A stretch of DNA of 64,000 nucleotides from Puccinellia tenuiflora (GCA_012064385.1 QRDG01000532.1:721131-785130); one strand, 5' to 3'. Shown: positions 11,742-22,789, counted from the first letter of the stretch. Notes: generated by a model from the sequence alone, not told the origin. Numbers and translations are program-made.

Positions 11742-11792
11742 TCGTCCGACGACGAGGAGGCACCGCCGCCTCCAAGCTGCGCCGGTCGTTAA
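11742..11792 (+). pseudogene. Interrupted hypothetical ORF, 3' part
   Basis: After the second TCGTC target copy (11742-11746) the frame of the 600-1066 ORF resumes with an acidic then proline-rich tail and stops at TAA 11790-11792. The continuity supports insertion of the Gypsy element into an open frame. Confidence 0.5.
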
Positions 11793-12771
11793 TATCGATA
11801 ACGACCAGACTGAGGACTTTCAGGATTCTAGGCACGCAGTGGTTTCTCCACAAGACACGTCGGTCATTAATATCGACGTAGCCGGAGATTTCAACCCTCT
11901 TTGCCTAGAGATGCATTGTGATGAGCAGCTCAGCCGGTAAGTGAGCAGTGGCTCGATCAGTGCACCGGGAAAGCCTCGGAGTCTGGTTTTACTCCATGGC
12001 AGGCAAGGTCTGTGTGGTTGTCGCCGGCCTCATCGGCCATGGGTTGATACATAGCGATCGTTGCCCCAAAACGGCCACTTGACCAAGGGGTGATCCCAAC
12101 TCCTGGCCGTTAGGGGTTAGGGTTTAGATCGCAGGTATCCAAATTTATATTTGAAATTGTATCGAAATTTATATTTGATTCATATCATATCGAAGTTTGT
12201 ATTTGAATCGAAAATTGTATCGAAAATTTTATATTTCAACGAAAAACTGTGTTCGGTGTCCGACCGTTTAGGGGTGCCGATATGGGAGGCGTAAAAATAA
12301 CGCCGGACATGTGTCCGGCACCCCGCAATTGGGCCTCTAAACGGGTGCCAGACACAATTTAGGCACCCGGTGGAGATGCTCTTAGGTTAAAGATCATCTT
12401 TAGATGAGCGTCACGGACTTTGTTCTCTGAGCTTAAAATATTCGGACACTTTCTTCTCCTGGAGTACGATCAGGCGGCCTCGTCTTCCCATGAAGGACAG
12501 AGAGCGAGGTGGCCAGGCCACGACACGATGTCGATGAGTGGATGTCGACGACGTCGGACGCGTGGGCTCGATGTATCGCCGCTCCGACTGGGCTCGTTGG
12601 CACGCTGGAGTTTAAATTAATCTCAGACGAGGACGCGTGTCGGCTTCCTCCCCGCGCCCGATTTTAGATTCTCGGCCGACGTGAAAGGGGAAAACGGCAC
12701 GAGACGCAGACGGACGGAATGACCGCCAGAACGAGAGGTCAACATCCCGCGCGCGTCGTGGCACCGGGCGG
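11793..12771. other. Intergenic; transposon end at about 12387, then 5' flank of the CBS gene
   Basis: A run ending GGTGGAGATGCTCTTAG near 12387 matches the outer inverted-repeat sequence of common grass DNA transposons (GAGCATCTCCACC on the minus strand). An internal pairing of GCCGGACATGTGTCCGGC is visible around 12302. From 12390 to 12771 the sequence becomes GC-rich and would hold the promoter and 5' UTR of the downstream gene. No clear TATA box was found. Confidence 0.45.
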
Positions 12772-14114
12772 ATGGCCCACATCGTCTTCCTCCACGCGGC
12801 CGCCTCCGACCTCACGGCCGGCAAGCCGGCGCTTGCGGGCGTCCCGGCATCCGCGCCGCTCTCCGCGGCGGCCGCGGCCATACGGTCGTCGCCGGATGCC
12901 GCCGTGGCCGTCTGGCGCGAGGGCGCCTCGCCGCTGGCGCCCGCCGCGGCCACCGTCGTCGGGCTGCTCAGCTCGCTCGACGTCGTGGCGTTCCTGGCTT
13001 CCCACGGGGCCGGAGGAGGCACCGACGCGGCGGCGATGAAGACGCCCGCCGGCGACGTGGTGCCGCGGGAGCAGGCTGTCGTCGGCGAGGTCGAGCCCGA
13101 CGCAAGGTGACGGGACCAATCTTTCTTTTCGACACCAAGCTCTCTCGTTGATTCTTTGGCATCCGTTAAAAGTTCTTGATTCGAAAAATGACACGATCGA
13201 GCTGATTAACGCCAGTTTAATTTCTATCAAGGTTGATCGAGGTAGTGGAGCTGATGAAGCAGGGGGCAAAGCGTGTCCTTGTCCGCAAGAACATCACAGA
13301 AGGATGCACCCTCGTCAACAAGCAGCAACCCTTCGCACCGTTTTACAAAGCTCCGCTGAAGATCACCGGAACAACACCCCGCGCCGCCACAACGCAGGCC
13401 ACCAGCAGATCATCGCCATCACCGACGTTTGGCTCTGACAAGTACTGCTGCCTGACACGAGAAGACATCATCCGCTTCCTCATCAACTGCCTTGGCGCCC
13501 TCGCACCGATCCCATTGCAGTCAATCTCCTCTCTCGGAGCCATCAGCCGGAGCTACTGCCATGTCGAGGCCCCCTCGCCGGCTATCGAGGCCGTCTGGAA
13601 GATACCCTCCGATCCACGCGTCGTCGCTGTCGTGAAGACGAACAACGATGGAGCGCACATAATTCTAGGTGAGATATCCGCCCACAAGCTGTGGAAGCGT
13701 GATTATGTGGCTGCTGCGGATGCAATGTCAAGGCTGTCAGCGCTGCACTTCGCCACCGGCATCGACGAGAATGGAGCGGCGCCGGCATCTGCCGGTGGCG
13801 TCGGTGTCGGTGCACGGTGGGGGGAGGTGGAGAATGGCATTGTGCCTTCTCCGAGGTCTATGAAATTCAGTAGTAGGAGAATCGGGTTCTCGGCGAGCCT
13901 TGCGAACCAGATGGTGCCAAGCCACCGGAAGAACATAGTGCTGACCTGCAAGACTACGAGCTCTCTTGCTGCCGTGATGGCGCAGATGCTGGCGCACAGG
14001 GCCACGCACCTCTGGGTCACAGAAGATGACGACACGGAGGAATTCGTCTTGATTGGCATGATTGGGTACGTAGAAATCTTCAATGCAGTCACCAGAGGCG
14101 TTCTTCTGGCTTGA
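12772..14114 (+). CDS. CBS-domain-containing protein, CBSX5/CBSX6-like
   Basis: Two exons, 12772-13106 and 13232-14114, joined at a GT donor (AAG|GTGACG) and an AG acceptor (TCAAG|GTTG), give a 405-residue protein. It starts MAHIVFLHAAASDLTAGKPAL and ends NAVTRGVLLA. The pattern along the protein, LTAGKPAL and AIRSSPDAAVAVW, then VVGLLSSLDVVAFL, then LIEVVELMKQGAKRVLV, CCLTREDIIRFL, and near the end HLWVTEDD..FVLIGMIGYVEIFNAV, is that of the plant CBSX5/6 group. In this group, paired CBS domains are thought to sense adenine nucleotides; the exact partner is unknown. No signal peptide or membrane segment is seen. Exon 1 is very GC-rich, usual for grass 5' exons. The gene appears intact. Confidence 0.85.
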
Positions 14115-14892
14115 TCACCGATGCAGATTCATTTCACGTTGAGTAAGCTATTGGCACCGGAGTAGGAAGGAGCCCTATTAGCTGGTGACTGTCTACTCTG
14201 TTCTTTCTCCATCTTTTCAACAGAGAAAGTTCAGTTCTGCTGTTGTCTGCTGGCACCGCATAACTAAGTTCCACGATTTATCTGAATTCAAGTTATATAA
14301 GTGAGCCAGTTAGTAATTCCAAACTGTGCGTAGGAAGCAATTTATCATATTATGACAAAATACTCTGTTTACACAGCCAATCTTACAACAGTGAACAGAC
14401 AGAATATGAAATAAATCTGTCAGACGAAATTATAACACAAATTGTGGCGGAGGCCTGTGGTAACACGTGATGCTTCTTTATACTGGAGGAATGGTATAGA
14501 GGTATACCAGTTTACCATGACACTAATCCTTCCGTAGCTCAATGCACTCCCTGTGGGCGCCGGAGCTGTTGATGACTATGATTTCCAAATTATCGCGCTG
14601 CAAAATTTCATAGAACGACGGTATTGAATCAGAAGTTTTAACATTTTAGACACTAGCAATCATTAGCAACTATATGGGCAAGAAAACACCATACTGTGTA
14701 TATATCATGTTTTGTGGCTGATGCAAGAAAAAAGTCCTTCACCAGATCAACCGCATCCGATTCACACAACTGCGTCAGGGCATCCTGCATAATTAGAATG
14801 GCGTTAGTGTTCTGAAAGTGCATGATAGGTTCTTCAATTTCCACACCCCTGTCCTGTGTCACCTGGGTCAGTGTTAAATTCCCGTTTATGTA
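14115..14892. other. 3' flank of the CBS gene, no other gene seen
   Basis: The first 250 bases are likely 3' UTR. The rest is AT-rich with no supported ORF; a minus-strand 88-residue frame near 14653-14919 overlaps the MITE and has no recognisable features. Confidence 0.5.
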
Positions 14893-15015
14893 CTTCCTCC
14901 GTCCCGAAAAAGATGTCATAAATTTCTCTATCTATGGATGTATCTAGACGTGAAATACATGTAGATACATCCGTATTTAGAGAAACTTGTGACACCCTTT
15001 TCTGAATGGAGGGAG
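14893..15015. mobile_element. Stowaway MITE
   Basis: This 123-bp element has terminal inverted repeats CTTCCTCCGTCCCGAAAA and CTCCCTCC (minus), flanked by TA on both sides (14891-14892, 15016-15017). It has an internal inverted repeat around GATGTATCTAGACG/ GTAGATACATC. It belongs to the Tc1/mariner-type Stowaway family typical of Triticeae. Confidence 0.9.
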
Positions 15016-16147
15016 TACATAACTAACTCGTACAGATGGGCCAACAAAGAACTAAATCCTATTTTATTGGTGATTACAGATGATATCACACCTTATCTCA
15101 ATCTAAGCAAGAAATATGACATGTTGTCCCCATCTTAAATCATGGGAGAATTAATATATTTGGATTGAAGCAATTTTTCATGTGTCATTGGACGACTTCC
15201 ACAAATTTCTGAATGACCTTAGTTTCAAAGAAAAAAATCTGAATGACCTTAGTTAGAGTTGCATGGTAAAATGTGGCATGAAATAAGCTTGGTTTGCCAG
15301 CATTATTAACAATGGAGTTTCACTCACCCTGTTTTTGTTTTGTAATCGATTGTGATTTTTAATTAAACGGTTGGTGATTTTTATTGCAAAGCAATTTGCA
15401 ATAAAAATAATTGTTGTCTAACCATGTTTTTGTAACAATACATTTTCCAAAATGTTGTAATGATTTTTTGTAATAATATATTTTATTTTGTTGCGATACT
15501 AGAGGTAAGTCACCACCGTGCTATTTTTGCTGTAAATATCATGAAGGTCAGGGGCAACGTGATATACTCCTTCATTTAATTGGAGTTGCTGTGTAGTGCG
15601 GGTTGATTTATGAAAATTTGAGAGACTAACAATGCGCTGCGTTGGTAATCTGACGGTGACAAAGAAGACGTAGATTGGAGCCGCTCCATGCCCACCTGTG
15701 CCTCGCACGCTCATTTGATGAGAGATTATGTGGCGTGGTTTCAGGTTGCAACATGCATCGGTCAATTAGTTGGTTAAATGCGTCGAAGTAGCGAACCTGT
15801 TTGCTGATCACCGATTACTTAGTTTTCTGTTTTTTTTCTGTAAAAACAACAATTAGACGAGTAACCGATTACGAAGGCGCTCTTAGTGTCGTCCTAGGAT
15901 TCATGCCACACAAAGAATTCGGAGTAAGGCCGGCCACTACAAGAACTCCGACTCTTACCGTAAATCAGTTCTGAGACTTGAACAATGTATGGCCGAATCA
16001 TGCAGGGACACGGACTCGTAGCAGCCGCGATCGCTACAAAAGCACGGCCACACCCACGCTCCTCGCCACGAAATCAGCTACCAACGAAATCCATCGACCA
16101 AACACTCCGGCGAAACAAGAGCTCAGTAGCTAGCGAAGCAAATCGAC
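15016..16147. other. Intergenic, 5' flank of the strictosidine-synthase-like gene
   Basis: AT-rich sequence without a supported gene. The last 120 bases become GC-rich; a weak TATA-like CTACAAAAG sits at about 16036, roughly 110 bases before the start codon. Confidence 0.5.
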
Positions 16148-17185
16148 ATGGCGAGCGGCACGAGGGCACTCGCGGCGGCGATCTCGCTGGCCGTCCTGCT
16201 GCTCCTGTTCTTGGTGCCAAGCAGCACCGCCGCCGCCGTCCCCAGCATCGACGCCACGCGGACGCGCCACCTCCCGCTGCCCCGCGGACTGCTGCGCGGC
16301 CCGGAGAGCGTCGCCTTCGACGCCAAAGGCCAGGGCCCATACAGCGGCGTCTCCGACGGCCGCGTCATGAAGTGGAACGGCGACGCGATCGGCTGGACGA
16401 CCTACGCCTACGGCCCCGACTACAGCGCCGAGGCGTGCACGGCGACCGTCCTCCGCCCGGAGACCGCCACCGAGAGCCACTGCGGCCGGCCGCTAGGCCT
16501 GCGGTTCCACCTCAGGTCCGGGTACCTGTACATCGCCGACGCGTACAAGGGGCTCATGAGGGTCGGCCCGGGCGGCGGTGAGGCGACGGTGTTGGTCACC
16601 GAGGTGGACGGGGCGCCTCTCCGGTTTACCAACGGGGTGGACGTCGACCAGGTGACCGGCGACGTTTACTTCACGGATAGCTCCATGAAGTACCAGAGGT
16701 CGCAGCACGAGATGGTGACGAGGACCGGCGACTCGACGGGCCGCCTCATGAGGTACGATCCCCGGACGGGGAAGGCCGTCGTGCTCAAGGCCGGCATCAC
16801 TTACCCCAACGGCCTGGCCATCAGCGCCGATCGGACACACCTCGTGATCTCGTCGACTGGGCCGTGTAAGTTGCTGAGGTATTGGATCAAGGGCCCCAAG
16901 GCCGGGACAATGGAGCTATTCGCCGACCTTCCGGGCTATCCCGATAACGTGAGACCTGACAAGAGAGGGGGGTATTGGGTGGCTTTACACCGTGAGAAGA
17001 CGGAACTACCTTTTGGTATCGATAGCCACCTGCTAGCCTTGAGGATCGGAGCCGATGGAAAGATACTCGAGGAGATGAGAGGGCCAAAGGGTGTGCGGCC
17101 GACCGAGGTGGTGGAAAGGAAAGGTGGCCGACTGTTCGTGGGATCCGTCGAGCTTACTTATGTGGCCGTCGTCACTCCTAAATAG
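16148..17185 (+). CDS. Strictosidine-synthase-like protein (SSL), secreted/vacuolar six-bladed propeller
   Basis: This is a single-exon 345-residue ORF. An N-terminal hydrophobic segment (LAAAISLAVLLLLFLVPSS) is a signal peptide, so the protein should enter the secretory path. The body has the propeller motifs of the family: GPESVAFD, PYSGVSDGRVMKW, the cysteine pair in EACTATV...ESHCGRPLGL, GYLYIADAYKGLM, FTNGVDVD, VYFTDSS, YPNGLAIS, LRYWIKG and PGYPDNVRPD. A glutamate near residue 320 (PTEVVE) lies where the catalytic Glu of true strictosidine synthase is found, but grasses do not make strictosidine and most plant members have other or unknown activity. Length is normal for the family and there are no breaks. 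The native substrate is unknown. Confidence 0.9.
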   Translation: MASGTRALAAAISLAVLLLLFLVPSSTAAAVPSIDATRTRHLPLPRGLLRGPESVAFDAKGQGPYSGVSDGRVMKWNGDAIGWTTYAYGPDYSAEACTATVLRPETATESHCGRPLGLRFHLRSGYLYIADAYKGLMRVGPGGGEATVLVTEVDGAPLRFTNGVDVDQVTGDVYFTDSSMKYQRSQHEMVTRTGDSTGRLMRYDPRTGKAVVLKAGITYPNGLAISADRTHLVISSTGPCKLLRYWIKGPKAGTMELFADLPGYPDNVRPDKRGGYWVALHREKTELPFGIDSHLLALRIGADGKILEEMRGPKGVRPTEVVERKGGRLFVGSVELTYVAVVTPK

Positions 17186-17194
17186 AGAGATCAA

Positions 17195-17595
17195 TTTAGG
17201 ATGTATATAATTTTAGTATGACATTCTTTTTTTCTACGTTGTGTTCTGGTTTTTATTTATATTTCGTTTGTTTCATAATTGTACTCCCTCAGTCCCAAAA
17301 AAGATGTCATTTCTTTGTCTAAATTTGAATGTATCTAGTCACTATTTAGTGTATAGATACATCCAAATCTAGACAAACAAATGATATCATTTTTGGGACA
17401 GAGGTAGTACTTTGAATCATTCAGCACAAAATATTTGGTCCGACAGAGATATAGGAGTATTTAGGATGTATAAATTTTCTTAGGACATACCTAGTTTCTA
17501 CTGCTGTGTTCGCTTTTGAATTCTCTTTCGTTTGTTTCGTAATTGTATTTTGAATCATTCCGAACAAAATATTTTGTCAGAGGTGTTCTCTGTCG
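17195..17595 (+). repeat. Tandem duplication of ~140 bp, left copy carrying a Stowaway
   Basis: The segment beginning GATGTATA and ending TTCGTTTGTTTC.TAATTGTA followed by TTTGAATCATTC.G.ACAAAATATTT occurs twice, from about 17200 and from about 17465. In the left copy the TA after AATTG is followed by a Stowaway element; in the right copy the same TA runs directly into TTTTGAATC. Confidence 0.8.
17284..17407. mobile_element. Stowaway MITE
   Basis: This 124-bp element has ends CTCCCTCAGTCCCAAAA and (minus) CTACCTCTGTCCCAAAA, with TA duplicated on both sides (17282-17283, 17408-17409). It folds into a near-complete hairpin around GATACATCC. The uninserted site is preserved in the neighbouring duplicate. 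Confidence 0.92.
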
Positions 17596-17599
17596 AACG

Positions 17600-18061
17600 A
17601 GGATTGCGCGTTTCAGAGGGGGCTGTTGCGGCAGTAACAAACCGCGATGGCTTCCACTCGCATGCCCCAGGCAACTAGCCGACAACGCGAGTTTGCCGCT
17701 CCCCTCCCAAACCCCTCCTAGTCCTCCTAGACCACGACATAGCAAAATCCATGAGACGCACACGGTTCCAGCATCAGTGCGTGACGCACACAAGTTCTGT
17801 ATCTCAATTCTCAAAGAGGCAACATGAAGTCTGAAGAGACACCAACTGAGTAAACTAAAGTCTTGTTTCCACACTACAGAGCCAGAGGTAAACGCAGGAC
17901 ACAGTACAGGTACAGCAAGGTTCATTCAACTGTTGCAAACTGTAGAGACAAAACATGACGCCACTCGACCTTTTCTGGCCATGGACGGACCAGACTGACA
18001 GTGGGACGCGGGTCCAAACGCAAGCAACGTTACCGATGGCCTCGCTGGTTGGTGATTCCCT
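17600..18061. other. Intergenic, 3' flank of the FHA gene
   Basis: No gene is supported. The stretch lies between the convergent strictosidine-synthase-like and FHA genes; the right part is probably 3' UTR of the FHA gene. Confidence 0.5.
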
Positions 18062-20855
18062 CTAGGAGAGCAGGGAAACAAGCGAGACGAACTCCGAGAT
18101 CGCTCTGCCCTTGCACTTTGTGTTGATGACGAAGTGCTCCGGGTACTTCCTGAGCAGCCCCAGCAGCCCGAACCATGGCCTCCCCTTGGCTTCGATCGGC
18201 GACCAGTCCTCCGCCGTCAGATACTTCCGCACCCTGGTGGGGTGCCACACGTTGCCAAACTGGTCCACAAGCTGCGAGTAGTCAAACAAGTTAGAGTTTG
18301 CATATACATTGATTGTAACTGTGTAACAAACTAACTGTGAGTGAAGAAAAAGGACATGAAAAAGGGAACTGCAAGAATGGAGTTCTGAATTTGCAGAAGG
18401 AACAATAAATGGTCAACCATAACCAGAACAACATCATCAGTAATAATAACAATTACCGTCAAAAAGAAAGTAATGATAACAATGTAGCGAGATGGTCAGA
18501 ACAAAGAAGGTACCCCAGTCTGTAGCACTAGGAACCAATCAAATACTTCCTCTGTCCCATTATATAAGACGTTTTAGTAAGTTAAATTAGCCTACTAAAA
18601 CATCTTATATATTGGTACGGTTTTTCAGATAGCTACAACAGGATATACTTGCAAGTGTTCCTCATTACGTGTAGAAGATTATGCAACTATCAGTAGAAAA
18701 TATTACATCACGAGTGACAACTCCACTAGTCCCAACTCACAAGATTCAGTGCAAAACATGTTCAGAGTGAAGTGAGGGATGCTACCAGTTTTTTAACCTA
18801 CAAGCCTAAAACAGCATGCCTTCAAGGATTTACATGATAGTTTTGACAAGTTGTCATACATACACAGGCTACAACTAAGCTATTAGGCATTAGACACTAG
18901 ACAGGCAGCTGAGGCAGGGATGCTAGCACCTGACTTCTATTCCCAGATGATATTCTCGGAATGGAATGTACGTTTGTGTTGTCACTCTTTTGAATCAATG
19001 TCCTTTCTCATATAGTGTTGTAAATTCTAATGATATTCTGTTACAAAAATTAAACTGTAATAATATGGTCCATCCCTTCAAGACAGTCTGGATTAATCAG
19101 GTAGTATAATTTAGCTTCTTTTAGTAGATTTAACTTTCTGGGTTCAGTTGTTTCACATGCGACAGTTTGGACTAATCGGGGGTAATACGTAATATAGTAT
19201 AATTTAGCTTCAGCATAGAACTTTGATAGAAAATATGTGTATTCTCCATGACAAACCTCTGTATGAAGTTTTCTCATAGGCATCCAGTCTCCAGGACCAC
19301 AGAGGTCAGATAACACGGTTGCAACAGATGATACAACTTCCTTCTCTTCCGCTTGAAGGATTTGCTGGTTGTCCATATCCCTATCACCCCTCATTCTAAT
19401 TTCTGATCTATTGTCTGCACAAAACAGAAGCCAGTTCAGGTCACTACACGAGGTAAAAATCAATGAGTTTTTACTTTCAATGAACAGAACTCCAAACAAA
19501 CAGAATACAGTAACAGCTTTTGAAACTGAAGGTTCATAACTGGAAACAGGAACAAACTTCACTAACAGATTTTGAAACTTATATTATACCATTTACTAAT
19601 TCATAGTTCTTGATAGTATGTCTGCTGCTACAGTGATAGAAATAACCTAGGTAATGAACTTAATTTATCCCTGGAAACTAATACTAGAAAATAGTCTCAG
19701 ACTGAGGCATCTTGATGTGTATCTTTTGATGTGCAAATATAAATGCATCTCTGTTACTTTTTTATTACCAAAGGGCAAGCCCTAAGTGACGCAGTTATAA
19801 TTACACATCATGATATGCCAATTCAGAAGTCAACCATAAAGAATAAGGTTCTTACATGGTAGCACTTGTCCTAGCAACTAATAATGATATGTTCACTTGC
19901 AGTAAACAAATGGACAGAGTTCCTTAAGAGAACTATAGAGATAAATATTTCCTATAACAGTACATTTGTATTGAAATGTGTATTTCCTACATATTTTCTG
20001 CCTCTAGTATGTGATGTCCACATATCATATTATCTTACTTTTTGTATCCATGAGTTACAGTACGAAGCTACTACGAGAAAAGGTACAGCTAGATTGAGTG
20101 ATTGAACAAGCAAAATTATCATCACTCTACTAATCTTTTATTTAGAAGAAAAACAAAAGAATGAAGAACGACAATTATTTACAGTAAAAATGCAGAGCAA
20201 AGATTTAGTTACCACCTTCACCCAGTGCTCCTATTGGTTCAACATTGATTCGGTGCCCACCATAGATGTCCAAATCTCCAGGAGACTTCTTGGTTCTCTT
20301 CAGCTTGCCCTTCATTCCACTTTCACCGACACCGTTCCCAATTTCACCACTGTCCCGGCCATAATCACCTTCAGAGAATCGGTCATGGAAATCGGACACA
20401 CGAGGGTGGCCTGGCCACCCATACGACGGCGGCGCCATCTGTGGTGGAATAACAGGGGCTTGTTGAGCAGCGGCGGCGGCAAACGAGGCGAAGATAGACC
20501 TGGTGGGCAGGAGGAAGTAAAACTTCTTGTCTCCGATCTGAAGGAGGTCCTGCGAGTCAAGCTTGACAGGAGGGTTCCCGGGGAGGTGCAGGACGCCCTC
20601 AACAAGGCAGCCGTTCTTGCCGATGACATCTAGGGCGAAGCGGCGGCGCTGGAAGTCATAGAAAATCCGCGCGTGGTGGCGCGAGATGTTTCATCCCCCG
20701 CCAAGGCTGGAGAGATCCACATCTACTGTGGATTTCTTGCTGTTGCGGCCCAGCATGATCGAGTAGGTCTGCATGTAGTACTCGAAATCCTCGCCCTGCA
20801 GCTTCGCGAACCCCGCCTCCACTTCGCCATCACCGACCGAAGATCCGGCAGGCAT
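18062..20855 (-). CDS. FHA2: FHA-domain transcription regulator, FHA2-like, with an in-frame TGA
   Basis: Three exons on the minus strand: 20855-20213, 19414-19257 and 18271-18062, with GTAACT and GTTTGT donors and GCAG acceptors. Phases join exactly (EG|DNRSEIR and KLHTE|LVDQFG) to 336 residues. The N-terminal forkhead-associated domain, which binds phosphothreonine, shows FAKLQGEDFEYYMQTYSIML, GRNSKKSTVDVDLSSLGGG and ARIFYDFQRRRFALDVIGKN. The C-terminal conserved block holds EEKEVVSSVATVLSDLCGPG, FGNVWHPTRVRKYL and LLRKYPEHFVINTKCKGR. This is the layout of plant FHA2, a nuclear protein. Oddly, codon 55 (20693-20691) is TGA inside the FHA domain, where the family has a methionine. A one-base shorter G run and one-base longer A run explain it, so it is either a real null allele or a base-call error. 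Everything else is intact. Confidence 0.85.
18545..18620. mobile_element. Degraded Stowaway MITE in an FHA intron
   Basis: TACTTCCTCTGTCCCATTAT at the left and inverted ACTAAAACATCTTATATA at the right pair over about 30 bases. The right outer terminus is lost (ends TATATTGGTACGG). It sits in the last FHA intron. Confidence 0.7.
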
Positions 20856-21640
20856 CGCGGCAGCAGCACGGGCGGCGGACTTAACGTGGGGCAGACGGGA
20901 TTCAGTTGAACCTAATCAAACCATGAAGCAAATAAATCGGCGATTAGCTGGACGGGAAACAAAGATCCGGATTTTGATCTTGATTGCTCACTAACGCAGC
21001 AAAGAAAGAAAGAAATCCCCAATTACCAGTGAACTCGTCGAACAGCGCACGGCGTCAAGCTAGGGTTTCCTTACCCCAGCAAAAGAGGAAATTAATCAAG
21101 GATTATCATGTGGCAGTGGGTAGTTGTCCTTGCTTTATGCGCCGTCAGCCCGGGAAATTGCGAGGAAGAAAAGAACAACAAGTAAATGAGGAACGGCGTG
21201 TTTGAGAAGAGAAATCAGTGAGGAAGAATAAAGGGAGAGGGGCGGACTTGTTCTTTAGATGATGAGGAGGAAGAACACTGGCGACATGGAAATGCCAGAA
21301 CTTTAATTGGCACACCATCGCCTATTTCGCTGATCAAATGCCCGCAAAAAAATAGAATCTGGATAGATTTCTTGGAACAGGGAGCGATATTTGGTGGATA
21401 ATAATCATGGAGACGGTCTTTTGTCCAGAAGCGGGGAAAAAATATGGCACCGAAACGTAACTAATGATCAACCTCAACTCATGGATACGGTATTGATTTT
21501 GTTATGTTTAGGCAATATATAAAATGAGCTAGAAATAGAAGACTACCAAGAAATAGCACGATATATAAGTATAGGTGCAAGATACATGCATAATCCATGG
21601 GTACATTTACAGTCTCCGTGGGATACTAACCCACAAATGT
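20856..21640. other. 5' flank of the FHA gene
   Basis: The first few hundred bases (20856 to about 21260) are moderately GC-rich and probably hold 5' UTR and promoter of the minus-strand FHA gene. The remainder is AT-rich. No separate gene is supported. Confidence 0.45.
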
Positions 21641-21789
21641 GAGTGAAATGCATGTACAGTCCTTAAACTTGTTGGCTATGTCTAAAATAGTCTTTAAACT
21701 CAGAAATAGCACCAATACAGTCTCTAATCTCGTCCTATGAGTCCACATACGGTCCTCACAATGATTAACCACCATATTTCATTGCCCGT

Positions 21790-22640
21790 TGTGCTGTATC
21801 TGGCCCACGATGTCGTTCCCCACTTAAAAATTAAAATTGCTAAACCGAGCCTGGAGGCGCTGGTCTTCGAGCAATATGGCAGTGCCGGTCTCGGATGATC
21901 ACATACTGATCCAACAGTTGTCTGTCCTGGGTGTCCTGGGAACACCGTGGCCACCATGAGCGCGTTGGTGGCATGGCATCCGGGCGGCTGGTAAAAGAAG
22001 TCAGCCTGCTCGCCGCTGGAAGCGTCCCATACAAAGTTTTAAATAGCGGGCTATGACATTTAGCGGCAGCCTGCAAAAAAGCTATAGCGTCACGAAATCG
22101 ACGCTATAGCACGCTACTTAAGGAAATTTAGTGTAGTGTAGTGTGCTAATGCACTTAGCGGCATAGTGAGGAAAACGCTATAGCGCGCTATACTATTTGA
22201 AACTTTGGTCCCATACGCCGATGCCGTACTCGTTGAGCTCTCCCTTGCATGTGACCAAGATCCTCGCGTCCTGGTCGTCGAACACCCGCGCGGCGGCAGT
22301 GAACGACTTGGGCTCGCGGCCGTGGCACACGCAGAAGCGCAGCCCCCCGCCCCCCAGAGTTGGCGGAGAAAGCGGCCATCCTGCCATCACACTTGCCGAG
22401 CCGGTCGCGCATGGCAACCGTGGTGGTCGTCGCCTCGAACGCTAGCCCGCCCATGTTGAACCGCAAGCGCAGGTTTGTATGAAGAAAGGGGAATCCCCGG
22501 GTACGGCGACAGCAACACTTGTCCGCCAACAGATTGGTCGGCATCAATGACGACCGGCGTGATTCAAAGATGGGAACGACGTTTTTTTTTTGCATGGAGG
22601 TGGGAAGGACGTTGTGGGCCCAATCCAACGCCACACCAGC
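21790..22640 (-). pseudogene. Captured gene fragment inside the Pack-MULE
   Basis: GC-rich minus-strand sequence has open stretches in two frames, one reading GLRFCVCHGREPKSFTAAAR then VFDDQDARILVTCKGELNEY. The hAT MITE at 22032-22207 interrupts it. I do not recognise the donor gene. No complete ORF survives. Confidence 0.45.
22032..22207. mobile_element. hAT-type MITE with 8-bp TSD
   Basis: This 176-bp element has ends CAAAGTTTTAAATAG and (minus) CAAAGTTTCAAATAG, with the 8-bp duplication GTCCCATA on both sides (22024-22031, 22208-22215). Its interior is rich in CGCTATAG palindromes. It is nested in the Pack-MULE. Confidence 0.9.
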
Positions 22641-22789
22641 GAAATACGGTGGTCAATCGTAGTGAGGATCGTATGTGGACGTATAGAGTGAGATTAGGGA
22701 CTGTATTGGTGCATTTTCTGAGTTCAAGGACTATTTTAGACATAGCCAACAAGTTTTAGGACTATACATACATTTCACTCCACAAATGT

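Larger units (their letters stand above)
21641..22780. mobile_element. Pack-MULE (Mutator-like, non-autonomous) with 9-bp TSD
   Basis: Long terminal inverted repeats start GAGTGAAATG and extend about 140 bases inward (21641 to about 21780 and about 22640 to 22780), including CTTGTTGGCTATGTCTAAAA in both. The 9-bp target duplication CACAAATGT flanks them exactly (21632-21640, 22781-22789). No transposase is present. The GC-rich interior looks like captured coding sequence, split by an hAT MITE. These are the hallmarks of a Pack-MULE. Confidence 0.92.

Noticed and set aside
12612..13269. Long minus-strand ORFs over exon 1 of the CBS-domain gene
   Set aside because: Shadows of the GC-rich coding exon; the plus-strand frame has clear CBS family pattern and matching splice sites.
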